From NCBI GenBank assembly GCA_026125795.1, contig JAHCKM010000001.1, positions 124,001 to 188,000 of the forward strand: 64,000 nucleotides of DNA, read 5' to 3'. Numbering within the stretch: position 1 is the first letter of the stretch; each line of letters starts with the position of its first letter. The position numbers were made by a program, and so were the translations under genes. The notes below the pieces were generated by a model. It was not told the origin of the DNA and did not search any database. It saw only the letters and a list, made by a program, of their open reading frames with translations. Origin of the DNA: Burkholderiaceae bacterium (GTDB taxonomy: Bacteria; Pseudomonadota; Gammaproteobacteria; Burkholderiales; Burkholderiaceae_C). Positions 27,175-35,539 of this stretch are shown piece after piece.

Positions 27175-28383
27175 ATGTCGACACCCGTTCAATTCACCCG
27201 CCGCAGCGCGTTTGCCGTGGCTGCGCTGGCCGCTGCCTGCGCGCTGCCGCTGGCCGCGCAGGCGCAGGGCAAGGAAGTTCGCATCGCCCACATCTACAGC
27301 AAGACCGGTCCGCTCGAGGCCTACGGCAAGCAGACGGCCACAGGTTTCATGATGGGTCTGGAGTACGCCACCGGCGGCACGATGACCGTGGCCGGCAAGA
27401 AGCTGGTGGTGCTGGAGAAAGACGACCAGGGCAAGCCCGATCTCGGCAAGAACCTGCTGGCGCAGGCCTATGGCGACGACAAGGCCGACATCGCCGTCGG
27501 TCCCACGTCGTCGGGCGTGGCGCTGGCGATGCTGCCGGTGGCCGAGGAGTACAAGAAGGTGCTGCTGGTGGAGCCCGCGGTGGCCGACTCGATCACCGGC
27601 GACAAGTGGAACAAGTACATCTTCCGCACCGGCCGCAACTCCAGCCAGGACGCCATCAGCAACGCGGTGGCGCTCGACAAGCCGGGCGTCAGCATCGCCA
27701 CGCTGGCGCAGGATTACGCGTTCGGCCGCGACGGCGTGAAGGCGTTCAAGGAGGCGATCAAGACCGCCAAGGTGGTGCACGAGGAGTACCTGCCGACCAC
27801 TACCACCGACTTCACCGCCGGTGCGCAGCGGCTGATCGACGCGTTGAAGGACAAGCCCGGCCGCAAGGTCATCTGGGTCATCTGGGCCGGCGCGGGCAAC
27901 CCGTTCAAGATCGCCGACCTCGATCTGAAGCGCTACAACATCGAAATCGCCACCGGCGGCAACATCCTGCCGGCGATGACGGCCTACAAGCAGTTCCCGG
28001 GCATGGAAGGCGCCACGTACTACTACTTCGCGATCCCGAAGAACCCGGTCAACGAGTGGCTTGTGGCCAACCACTACAAGCAGTTCAAGGCGCCGCCTGA
28101 TTTCTTCACTGCCGGCGGCATGAGCGCGGCCATCGCGGTGGTCGAGGCTCTGAAGAAGACCAACGGCGATACCAGCGCGAACAAGCTGATCTCGACGATG
28201 GAAGGCATGAGCTTCGAGACGCCGAAGGGCAAGATGACCTTCCGCAAGGACGACCACCAGGCGATGCAGTCGATGTACCACTTCAAGATCAAGGTGGATC
28301 CGGCGTTCGCGTGGGGCGTGCCTGAGTTGGTGTCGGAGATCAAGCCTGAGCAGATGAACGTCCCTATCCGCAACAAGCGCTGA
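27175..28383 (+). CDS. branched-chain-amino-acid-type ABC transporter substrate-binding protein
   Basis: 402 aa with CAGGAGA upstream of the ATG. Signal peptide (RRSAFAVAALAAACALPLAAQAQ), then a type I periplasmic binding fold: VRIAHIYSKTGPLEAYGKQ, GDDKADIAVGPTSSGVALAM, YAFGRDGVKAFKEAIKTAK. This LivJ class binds amino acids, amides, hydroxy acids or aromatic acids, so the ligand cannot be read by eye. The depolymerase gene immediately downstream and the hydrolases later in the operon suggest a polyester breakdown product such as 3-hydroxybutyrate or its oligomers (inference). Confidence 0.88.
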   Translation: MSTPVQFTRRSAFAVAALAAACALPLAAQAQGKEVRIAHIYSKTGPLEAYGKQTATGFMMGLEYATGGTMTVAGKKLVVLEKDDQGKPDLGKNLLAQAYGDDKADIAVGPTSSGVALAMLPVAEEYKKVLLVEPAVADSITGDKWNKYIFRTGRNSSQDAISNAVALDKPGVSIATLAQDYAFGRDGVKAFKEAIKTAKVVHEEYLPTTTTDFTAGAQRLIDALKDKPGRKVIWVIWAGAGNPFKIADLDLKRYNIEIATGGNILPAMTAYKQFPGMEGATYYYFAIPKNPVNEWLVANHYKQFKAPPDFFTAGGMSAAIAVVEALKKTNGDTSANKLISTMEGMSFETPKGKMTFRKDDHQAMQSMYHFKIKVDPAFAWGVPELVSEIKPEQMNVPIRNKR

Positions 28384-28417
28384 CGCGCTTGCTGCGGTAG
28401 GGACTTTTGGCTCCCCC

Positions 28418-28438
28418 AGCCCCCTCCGAGAGGGGGCT
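28418..28438 (+). other. strong hairpin between the binding protein and depolymerase genes
   Basis: Perfect 9-bp arms AGCCCCCTC (28418-28426) and GAGGGGGCT (28430-28438) with loop CGA, 35 bases after the stop. No T-run follows. Such a hairpin after a binding-protein gene typically stabilises its mRNA and lowers read-through, giving more receptor than permease. It also resembles the G/C modules of the mosaic repeats. Confidence 0.6.
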
Positions 28439-28457
28439 CCAGTCAGAGCTGGAAGTC

Positions 28458-29612
28458 GTGTTCCTCAACGTCTTGCTTCGTGTTGCGATGCTGTGCGCCT
28501 GCGTGGCTCTGCCCATGGTGCACGCCGCACCGCTGTCTGCGCTGAAGATCGACGCGTCGAGCGTCACCGTGTCGGGGCTGTCGTCAGGCGGCTACATGGC
28601 CACGCAGCTGCACGTGGCATGGTCGTCGGTGTTCAAGGGCGCGGGCGTGATCGCGGCCGGGCCGTACTACTGCGCCCAGGGTCTCGCCACGTTCGCGACT
28701 ACGCGTTGCCTGACGCGCGACAGCGCACCGCCGGTGGCCGCGCTGGCGGCCACGGCTAAGGCCTGGGCGGCGGCGGGGCGCATCGACGCCACGTCGAACC
28801 TCGCGTCGTCAAAGGTGTGGCTGTTCGCCGGCGCGCAGGACAGCGTGGTGGTGCCGGCGCTCGGCGCGGACTTGAAGCGCTTTTACGAGGCTTTCGTGCC
28901 AGCCGCGAACATCATCGTGCGCAACGACGTGCCGGCCGAACATGGCATGCCGACCGACGATTTCGGCAGCGCCTGCAGCCACCGCGGGCTGCCGTTCATC
29001 AATGACTGCGACGTGGACGGGGCCGGCGAACTGCTGCGCCACCTGCTCGGCACGCTGCAGCCGCGCAACGACGGCGCGCTCCAGGGGCGTTTCGTCGAGT
29101 TCGATCAGCACGAGTTCATCGGCGCGGGGCAGGGCATGGCCGGAAACGGCTGGCTCTTCGTGCCGCAGGCGTGCACCCCCAACGATGCGTGCAGGCTCCA
29201 CGTGGTGCTGCACGGATGCGGACAGAACGTGGAGTCGCTCGGCGACAGCTATGTCCGGCGCACCGGCTACAACCGCTGGGCCGACACCAACCGCATCGTC
29301 GTCCTGTACCCGCAGACGAGCAACGACGCGCTCAACGCCTGCTGGGACTGGTGGGGATACACCGGTGCGGACTACGCGCAGAAGTCGGCACCGCAGATCG
29401 GCGCCATCGTCGCGATGGTGCGGCGCCTGTCGGGCGACCACGGCGTGTGCAACGACACGTTGAACGGTTGGCATGTATGGGCCGGGCGCGCGCGTTGGGA
29501 CGGCTTTGGTGCGGCGGTGGCCAAAGGCTCGAACCACAAGCTCGGCTGGTGGTGGCGCTCGAGCAGCCTGCGCGAGTCGCCGCGCGGTCATTTCGTCGAG
29601 GGGCGTTGCTGA
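28458..29612 (+). CDS. secreted poly(3-hydroxybutyrate) depolymerase, catalytic domain type 2
   Basis: 384 aa from the GTG at 28458 (GGAAG just upstream), with a signal peptide (LLRVAMLCACVALPMVHA). Extracellular PHB depolymerases of type 2 carry, in order, lipase box, Asp, His and oxyanion His. Here the order is GLSSG (40-44, Ser42), FAGAQDSVV, EHGMPTDDFGSAC and LHVVLHGCGQN, so the type 2 order is clear. No fibronectin-like linker or substrate-binding domain follows, so it should act on amorphous polymer, oligomers or soluble esters. The stop overlaps the livG ATG by one base, tying it to the ABC transporter. Confidence 0.82.
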   Translation: MFLNVLLRVAMLCACVALPMVHAAPLSALKIDASSVTVSGLSSGGYMATQLHVAWSSVFKGAGVIAAGPYYCAQGLATFATTRCLTRDSAPPVAALAATAKAWAAAGRIDATSNLASSKVWLFAGAQDSVVVPALGADLKRFYEAFVPAANIIVRNDVPAEHGMPTDDFGSACSHRGLPFINDCDVDGAGELLRHLLGTLQPRNDGALQGRFVEFDQHEFIGAGQGMAGNGWLFVPQACTPNDACRLHVVLHGCGQNVESLGDSYVRRTGYNRWADTNRIVVLYPQTSNDALNACWDWWGYTGADYAQKSAPQIGAIVAMVRRLSGDHGVCNDTLNGWHVWAGRARWDGFGAAVAKGSNHKLGWWWRSSSLRESPRGHFVEGRC

Positions 29613-30379
29613 TGCTCGTCACCACCGACCTGACGATCCGCTTCGGCGGCCACGTGGCGGTCGACCACGTGTCCTGCACCTTTGAGGCCGGTACGCTGAC
29701 CGCGATCGTCGGCCCCAACGGCGCCGGCAAGACCACTTACTTCAACCTGATCTCGGGTCAGTTGCGCGCCAGCGAGGGCCGCGTGGCGCTCAAGGGTGAA
29801 GACATCACCGCCCTGCCGGCGCCGCTGCGCACGCGCAAGGGACTGGGGCGCGCGTTTCAGCTCACGCAACTGTTCCCCAACCTCACCGTGCAGGAGAACG
29901 TGCGGCTTGCGGTGCAGGCGCGCGAGCAGGGGCGCGGGCACCACGCGATCGACCTGTGGCATGTGTGGCTCGACCGCAAGGCCTGGATCGACGAGGCCCG
30001 TTCGATCCTCGACAGCGTGCGGCTCGACGACAAGCGCGACGCGCACGCCAGCGCGCTGCCGCACGGCGATCAGCGCAAGCTCGAGGTGGCGATGCTGATG
30101 GCGCTGGATCCGCTGGTCTACATGTTCGACGAGCCCACCGCAGGCATGAGCGTCGACGAGGTGCCGGTGGTGCTGGATCTGATCCGCCAGCTGAAGGCGC
30201 GCAAGGATCGGCTGATCCTGCTGGTGGAGCACAAGATGGACGTGGTGCGCGAGCTGAGCGACCGCATCGTCGTGCTGCACAACGGACAACTGGTCGCCGA
30301 CGGCGAGCCCGCCACGGTCATTGCATCTCCGGTCGTGCAGCAGGCGTACCTTGGCATGGCCGCAGAGGAGCCCGCATGA
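29612..30379 (+). CDS. livG: ABC transporter ATP-binding protein, LivG type
   Basis: 255 aa. Walker A GPNGAGKT (34-41), Walker B LVYMFDEP, and the LivG mark GLGRAFQLTQLFPNLTVQENV. The signature motif is degenerate (LPHGDQRKLE in place of LSGGQ), common in LivG. Powers uptake with LivF. Start overlaps the depolymerase stop (TGATG), end overlaps livF (ATGA). Confidence 0.92.
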   Translation: MLVTTDLTIRFGGHVAVDHVSCTFEAGTLTAIVGPNGAGKTTYFNLISGQLRASEGRVALKGEDITALPAPLRTRKGLGRAFQLTQLFPNLTVQENVRLAVQAREQGRGHHAIDLWHVWLDRKAWIDEARSILDSVRLDDKRDAHASALPHGDQRKLEVAMLMALDPLVYMFDEPTAGMSVDEVPVVLDLIRQLKARKDRLILLVEHKMDVVRELSDRIVVLHNGQLVADGEPATVIASPVVQQAYLGMAAEEPA

Positions 30380-31113
30380 GCACGAATCTGTTGGAGCTCA
30401 CCGGCGTGCACACGCACATTGGCGCGTACCACATCCTGCACGGCGTGAGCTTTGCGGTGCGCGAGGGCGAGGTCACGATGCTGCTCGGCCGCAACGGCGC
30501 CGGCAAGACCACGACGCTGCGCACGATCATGGGTCTTTGGTCGGCGAGCCAGGGCGACATCCGCTTCAAGGGCGAATCGCTCAAGGGACTCGCGACACCC
30601 GATGTCGCGATGCGGGGCATCGCCTACGTGCCCGAGAGCATGGGCATCTTCACCGACCTCACGGTGCAGGAGAACCTGGTGCTCGCCGCGCGCGCGGCAC
30701 GGCACGCCGGCGAGCTGGACAGCGTGCGGCTTGACTGGATCTTCGGCCTCTTCCCGGCGCTGAAGAAGTTCTGGCTCTATCCGGCGGGCAAGCTCTCCGG
30801 CGGACAGAAGCAGATGCTCGCGGTGGCGCGCGCCATCGTCGAACCGCGTGCGCTGCTGTTGATCGACGAGCCGAGCAAGGGCCTGGCGCCATCGATCATC
30901 AACAACCTCGTCAGCGCGTTCAACGAGCTCAAGCGCCAGAAGACCACGATCCTGCTGGTGGAGCAGAACTTCCACATGGCGCGTTCGCTCGGCGACCAGG
31001 TGGCGGTGATGGACAACGGCGCCGTCGTGCACACCGGCTCGATGCGCGAGCTCGCCGAAGACGAGGCCATGCAGCAACGCTTGCTCGGTCTCTCACTGGC
31101 GGTGCATCAATGA
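30376..31113 (+). CDS. livF: ABC transporter ATP-binding protein, LivF type
   Basis: 245 aa. Walker A GRNGAGKT (38-45), signature LSGGQ (140-144), Walker B LLLIDEPSKGLAP. The ESMGIFTDLTVQENLVLAAR stretch is typical of LivF. Its stop TGA lies in the first bases of a mosaic repeat (ATGAGCCCC...). Confidence 0.92.
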   Translation: MSTNLLELTGVHTHIGAYHILHGVSFAVREGEVTMLLGRNGAGKTTTLRTIMGLWSASQGDIRFKGESLKGLATPDVAMRGIAYVPESMGIFTDLTVQENLVLAARAARHAGELDSVRLDWIFGLFPALKKFWLYPAGKLSGGQKQMLAVARAIVEPRALLLIDEPSKGLAPSIINNLVSAFNELKRQKTTILLVEQNFHMARSLGDQVAVMDNGAVVHTGSMRELAEDEAMQQRLLGLSLAVHQ

Positions 31114-31257
31114 GCCCCGCCCGGCCGCCCGAAGGGGTTCAGCCCCCGCTTGGCGGGGAGGCGCGAAGCGCCAGGGGTGCACTTATGAGCGCCGCACGGC
31201 CGCTCCGAAGGCGCTCGCTCCCCCTCGGGGGGAAGGCGCGCCGCGCCAAGGGGGCGA
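31111..31257. repeat. two mosaic palindromic repeats between livF and livH
   Basis: Two tandem units begin alike: ATGAGCCCCGCCCGGCCGCC at 31110 and ATGAGCGCCGCACGGCCGCT at 31186, each followed by CGAAG. They contain hairpins (GCTTGGCGGGGAGGCGCGAAGCGCC; CCCCCTCGGGGGG). The first unit's start recurs at 58618. The second's GCTCCCCCTCGGGGGG recurs at 41868-41883. The livH ATG follows directly. Confidence 0.8.
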
Positions 31258-31258
31258 C

Positions 31259-32293
31259 ATGAACACCACGACAACCAGCCCGGCGCTCGCGGCGGCCACC
31301 GCCGGCGCGGCGATCCCCAAAGCGCAGTTCGACTGGATTCCGGTCGCGCTCGTCGTCGCGGTCGCCGTGGCCGCGCTGCCGCTGATCGGCTCGCCATCGA
31401 CCTGGGTGACGCTCACCGTCGCCGGGCTTGCGATGGGGATGATCGTCTTCATCATCGCGTCGGGCCTCACGCTGGTGTTCGGGCTGATGGACGTGCTCAA
31501 TTTCGGCCACGGCGTGTTCATCGCGCTCGGCGCGTTCATCGCCACCAGTGTGATGGGCGGCATGGCCGGATGGGCGGGCCAGTCCGGCGTCGCCCAGCTA
31601 GTGGCCGTGTTCACGGCGATGTTGGTCGCGTTCGCCGCCGCGGCGGCGCTCGGCTGGCTGTTCGAGCGCGTGATCGTGCGGCCCGTGTACGGGCTGCACC
31701 TCAAGCAGATCCTGATCACGATGGGCGGCATGATCGTCGGCGAGGAGCTGATCAAGGTCATCTGGGGGCCGCTGCAGATCCCGCTGCCGCTGCCGGAGGT
31801 GCTGCGCGGCTCGTTCCTCATCGGCGACGCGGCCGTCGAGAAGTATCGCGTGCTGGCCACGCTGATCGGCGCGGTGGTGTTCGTGGCGCTCGCGTGGACC
31901 TTGAGCCGCACCAAGATCGGCCTGCTGATCCGAGCCGGTGTGCAGGACCGCGAGATGGTGGAGTCGCTCGGCTACCGCATCCGGCGCCTGTTCGTCGGCG
32001 TGTTCGTCACCGGCAGCGCGCTCGCCGGCGTGGGCGGCGTGCTGTGGGGCCTGTATCAGCAGAGTGTGGTGCCGCAGATCGGCGCTCAGGTCAACGTGCT
32101 GCTGTTCATCGTGATCATCATCGGTGGGCTCGGCTCGACGCTCGGCTGCTTCGTCGGCGCGCTGCTGGTCGGGCTGATGGCCAACTACACCGGCTTCCTG
32201 GCGCCGAAGGTGGCGCTGTTCTCCAACATCGGGCTGATGGTCGCCATCCTGCTGTGGCGGCCGCAGGGCCTGTATCCGGTGACCAACCGATGA
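31259..32293 (+). CDS. livH: ABC transporter permease, LivH type
   Basis: 344 aa with eight or nine hydrophobic segments. LivH marks: GLTLVFGLMDVLNFGHGVFI (the conserved N-F-x-H-G motif), IGLLIRAGVQDREMVESLGY and the C-terminal LWRPQGLYP. About 25 extra N-terminal residues precede the first helix. Forms the channel with LivM. Confidence 0.92.
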   Translation: MNTTTTSPALAAATAGAAIPKAQFDWIPVALVVAVAVAALPLIGSPSTWVTLTVAGLAMGMIVFIIASGLTLVFGLMDVLNFGHGVFIALGAFIATSVMGGMAGWAGQSGVAQLVAVFTAMLVAFAAAAALGWLFERVIVRPVYGLHLKQILITMGGMIVGEELIKVIWGPLQIPLPLPEVLRGSFLIGDAAVEKYRVLATLIGAVVFVALAWTLSRTKIGLLIRAGVQDREMVESLGYRIRRLFVGVFVTGSALAGVGGVLWGLYQQSVVPQIGAQVNVLLFIVIIIGGLGSTLGCFVGALLVGLMANYTGFLAPKVALFSNIGLMVAILLWRPQGLYPVTNR

Positions 32294-32447
32294 ACCGTTG
32301 GCCCCCACGCTCGCTTCTTTGGCTGCGGCCGGCGCTTGGCGCCTTCACATCGCTGCGCGATGTGAGCCTGCGCCGCAACCTTCGGTTGTCGCTGCCCCCC
32401 GAGGGGGCTGGCCGGCTCGGGAGCGGCCCAGCGCCGGCCGGGTGCGC
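32294..32447. repeat. mosaic palindromic repeat between livH and livM
   Basis: Starts at the livH stop (ATGA) with the module GGCCCCCACGCTCGCTTC (32303-32320), the inverse of the module at 12836-12855. Further inverted pieces follow (CATCGCTGCGCGATGTGA; CGCAACCTTCGGTTG; GCCCCCCGAGGGGGC). The livM ATG begins directly after it. Confidence 0.75.
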
Positions 32448-33527
32448 ATGATGATCGCTCGTCTACTCTCGCATGACCTGCCGCGCAGCCGCTGGCTCGC
32501 GCTCGCGCTGGTGCTGGTGCTGATCGCGCTGGCCTTCGCGCCGTTCCTGTTCCCCGGAAACAAGGCGCTCGGCGCGGCGGCCAAGATGCTGGTGTTCATC
32601 CTGCTGGTGGCGAGCTACGACCTGCTGCTCGGATACACCGGCATCGTCAGCTTTGCGCACACGATGTTCTTCGGCATCGGCGCCTATGGCGTGGCGATCG
32701 CCAGCACGCGCCTGGAGCCCACCTTCGGCGCGATCGCATCGGGGCTGTTCGCCGCGCTGCTGGTCTCGCTCGTGCTGTCGCTGGTGATCGGGCTGTTCTC
32801 GCTGCGCGTGAAGGCGATCTTCTACGCGATGATCACGCTGGCGGTGGCCAGCGCGTTCCAGACGCTGGCGTCGCAACTGTCGGAGTTCACCGGCGGCGAG
32901 GACGGGCTCACGTTCAAGAACCCGCCCGTCTTGAGCCCGAGCTTCGAGCCGTTCGAGAACCCGATCTTCGGCGTCACGATCGACGGCAAGCTCTTCACCT
33001 ACTACCTGCTGTTCGTTGCGGTGGTGCTTCTGTTTCTCGCGCTGCTGCGCATCGTCAACTCGCCGTTCGGACGCGTGCTGCAGGCGATCCGCGAGAACGA
33101 CTTCCGCGCCGAGGCGATCGGCTACCGCACGGTGGTTTACCGCACGCTGAGCAACGTGTTGGCGGCGCTGTTCGCCACGCTGGCCGGCGCGCTGCTCGCG
33201 CTGTGGCTGCGCTACACCGGGCCCGACACCACGCTCAGCTTCGAGATCATGCTCGACATCCTGCTGATCGTCGTGATCGGCGGCATGGGCACGCTGTATG
33301 GCGCGGTGATCGGCAGCGTGATCTTCGTGTTTGCGCAGAACTACCTGCAGGACCTGCTCCAGGTCGGGCAGGCGGCGCTCGGCGGCGAAGGCGGCGTGCC
33401 GGTGTTGAGCCAGCTGGTGTCGCCCGATCGCTGGCTGTTGTGGCTGGGTGTGTTGTTCGTGCTCGCGGTGTATCACTTCCCGAGCGGCATTGTCGGCCGC
33501 CTGCGTTTGATGAAGGCGAAGGCATGA
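32448..33527 (+). CDS. livM: ABC transporter permease, LivM type
   Basis: 359 aa from the ATG at 32448, where the usual LivM N terminus begins. Marks: LLVASYDLLLGYTGIVSFAH, GIGAYGVAIA, LQAIRENDFRAEAIGY and DILLIVVIGGMGTLYGAVIG. An insert at about 145-185 (EDGLTFKNPPVLSPSFEPFE) fits LivM of the aromatic or hydroxy-acid branch. Stop overlaps the next ATG by four bases. Confidence 0.92.
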   Translation: MMIARLLSHDLPRSRWLALALVLVLIALAFAPFLFPGNKALGAAAKMLVFILLVASYDLLLGYTGIVSFAHTMFFGIGAYGVAIASTRLEPTFGAIASGLFAALLVSLVLSLVIGLFSLRVKAIFYAMITLAVASAFQTLASQLSEFTGGEDGLTFKNPPVLSPSFEPFENPIFGVTIDGKLFTYYLLFVAVVLLFLALLRIVNSPFGRVLQAIRENDFRAEAIGYRTVVYRTLSNVLAALFATLAGALLALWLRYTGPDTTLSFEIMLDILLIVVIGGMGTLYGAVIGSVIFVFAQNYLQDLLQVGQAALGGEGGVPVLSQLVSPDRWLLWLGVLFVLAVYHFPSGIVGRLRLMKAKA

Positions 33528-34360
33528 CTGCATCGACTTCCCACTACGTCACCGTGTCGGGCCGCGAGCTGCACGTCACCGAGTGGGGTTCCGCGCACGC
33601 CGACGTAATCGTCGCCTGGCACGGCCTGGCGCGCACCGGGCGCGACATGGATGACATCGCCGAACACCTGTCGCAGCGCTACCGGGTGATCTGCCCCGAC
33701 ACGATCGGCCGCGGCCTGAGCCAATGGAGTCCCGATCCCGATCGCGAGTACTGCCTGGCGTTCTACGAGCAGCTCGCGCTCGGCCTGCTCGATGCGCTGC
33801 AGATTCATCGCTGCCTGTGGCTCGGCACTTCGATGGGCGGCGCGATCGGGCTGCGCGCCGCCGCCCATGCGTTGCGCGGCCGCATCCGCAAGCTGGTGGT
33901 CAACGACATCGGCCCGGAGTTGCCGCAAGCCGCGCAGCAGCGCATCCTCACCTACGCCGGCTGTCCCGAGGCGTTTGCCACCGTGAGCGAGCTCGAGGCG
34001 TATTTCCGCGTCATCTACAAGCCCTATGGCTGGTTGAGCGACGCGCAATGGCGCCGACTCACCGAAACCTCGGCGCGCCGCCTGCCCGATGGCCGCGTGA
34101 CGCCGCACTACGACCCGGCGATGGTGCGCCAGTTCGCCGTGCACCCCAACGACTACCAGCAATGGGACGCCTGGGACGCGCTGGACATCCCGGTGCTCGC
34201 GCTGCGCGGCGAAAGCTCCGACCTGCTGCTGCCCGACGTGGCCGAGGCCATGCGCACGCGCGGCCCGCGCGCGGTGGTGGTGACGATTCCCGACTGCGGC
34301 CATGCGCCGGCATTGAACACGCCAGAGCAGTTCGCATTGGTCGAGCGCTTCTTTGGCTGA
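33524..34360 (+). CDS. cytoplasmic alpha/beta hydrolase coupled to the Liv permease
   Basis: 278 aa without signal peptide. Alpha/beta-hydrolase: oxyanion HGLARTGRDM, nucleophile elbow GTSMGG (101-106, Ser103), acid in LRGESSDLLLPDV and final His in DCGHAPALN. Start overlaps the livM stop (ATGA), so it is made with the transporter and should act on what is imported. Relatives include oligomer and lactone hydrolases. A hydroxybutyrate-oligomer hydrolase role is inferred from context only. Confidence 0.75.
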   Translation: MTASTSHYVTVSGRELHVTEWGSAHADVIVAWHGLARTGRDMDDIAEHLSQRYRVICPDTIGRGLSQWSPDPDREYCLAFYEQLALGLLDALQIHRCLWLGTSMGGAIGLRAAAHALRGRIRKLVVNDIGPELPQAAQQRILTYAGCPEAFATVSELEAYFRVIYKPYGWLSDAQWRRLTETSARRLPDGRVTPHYDPAMVRQFAVHPNDYQQWDAWDALDIPVLALRGESSDLLLPDVAEAMRTRGPRAVVVTIPDCGHAPALNTPEQFALVERFFG

Positions 34361-34361
34361 C

Positions 34362-34450
34362 ATGACCCACCCCCGAAGCGACCTGGCGGTCGCCTCCCCC
34401 TCGCCGCCAGCGGACCGGCAAAGCCGGACCGCTGCGTCCGCTGGGCTTCA
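34362..34450. repeat. mosaic palindromic repeat after the alpha/beta hydrolase gene
   Basis: 34362-34403 is the inverse of 25844-25885 (39 of 42 bases identical). It is followed by a hairpin around GGACCGGCAAAGCCGGACC (34411-34430), also present in inverse form at about 25808-25826. A nine-base piece found in the first copy is missing here. The element starts one base after the upstream stop codon. Confidence 0.85.
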
Positions 34451-34497
34451 CGGTCCAGCGCCGCCGGGTTTGATTCCTTTGACAACCAGGAGACACG

Positions 34498-35499
34498 ATG
34501 AAGAACCATCTTTGCCGCGCTGTGGTCGTTGCCGCGGCGCTCGGCTGCGCGCTGGCGCACGCCGGCGGCACGGTGGGCAACAGCTTGCCGGCCGGCTTTC
34601 CGGCGATCGAAGACGCCTCGCTCGGCAAGCCGCTGATCGGCTTTGGCGCCTCGGGACCGGTGCAGCGCACGCCGGTGATCTTCATCCACGGCAACAACGA
34701 CACGCCGTTTCCGACGTCGTGCAACCCGTTCTTCGGCTGGATGCAATCGTTCGCGCAGTTCTTCGCCGACAGCGGCTACTCGACAACCGAGCTGTGGGGC
34801 ATCGGCTACGAGGGTGACCAGTGCGACCTCGCCGTGCAGGCGGACCCGACGCCGCCGAGCGGACCCACGCGCCGCTCGAGCATTGCGCACAGCAACGCCG
34901 CCAACGTGCCCGACCTGCGACGTTTCGTCGCGGCGGTGCTCGATGCCACCGGCGCCAGGCAGGTGGACATCGTGGCGCACAGCCTGGGCGTGACGATCAC
35001 GCGCGAGTGGCTGCGCCAGGACGATGCCTATCGGACCGTGCGGCGCTTGGTCGCGATCGACGGCCCCAATCACGGCATCATCAACTGCTCGCCCGACCCG
35101 GCGAACTTCTATCAATTGCCCGAGCAGGGTGGATTCACGCCAACGAGCGAGGTGTGCGTCGAGCTGGGCTCGCCCGACACCCCGTTCTTGAGGCGCCTCA
35201 ACAAAGGCGACGACACGCCGGGGCCGACCAAGAACCTGGTGATCCGCAACGCCGACACCAGCTTCGTCTACTTCTCGCGGCAGGACGGCCCCTTCCTGCC
35301 GCCGGTGCCGGCTGTGGACTCGTTCGGCCAGCCGGCCGACTTCTCGCGCAGCGCCACGCTGCGCGGCGCCCGCCAGCTCGACCTCACCGGCCAGGGCGCA
35401 TTCGATCCGATCCTCGGCAGCGGGCATCTGGGCATTCTCAATTCGCCGCAGACGCGCCAGGCCGCGCTCGAGTTCCTGACATCGCGTCATCCGCATTGA
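34498..35499 (+). CDS. secreted alpha/beta hydrolase (lipase / PhaZ7-like)
   Basis: 333 aa with AGGAGA upstream of the ATG. Signal peptide (RAVVVAAALGCALAHAGG). Oxyanion region PVIFIHGNNDTPFP (59-72), nucleophile elbow AHSLGV (160-165, Ser162) and a conserved DGPNHGIINCSPDP loop. The HGNxD plus AHSxG layout recalls class-2 lipases and the PhaZ7 depolymerase of Paucimonas, which attacks native amorphous PHB. Both readings fit the neighbouring depolymerase. I cannot separate them by eye. Same strand as the liv operon, 137 bp behind it with a repeat in between. Confidence 0.65.
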   Translation: MKNHLCRAVVVAAALGCALAHAGGTVGNSLPAGFPAIEDASLGKPLIGFGASGPVQRTPVIFIHGNNDTPFPTSCNPFFGWMQSFAQFFADSGYSTTELWGIGYEGDQCDLAVQADPTPPSGPTRRSSIAHSNAANVPDLRRFVAAVLDATGARQVDIVAHSLGVTITREWLRQDDAYRTVRRLVAIDGPNHGIINCSPDPANFYQLPEQGGFTPTSEVCVELGSPDTPFLRRLNKGDDTPGPTKNLVIRNADTSFVYFSRQDGPFLPPVPAVDSFGQPADFSRSATLRGARQLDLTGQGAFDPILGSGHLGILNSPQTRQAALEFLTSRHPH

Positions 35500-35539
35500 G
35501 GCCGGGGCTGCCGGCATTGCACGACAGGCGCAGCGGACG

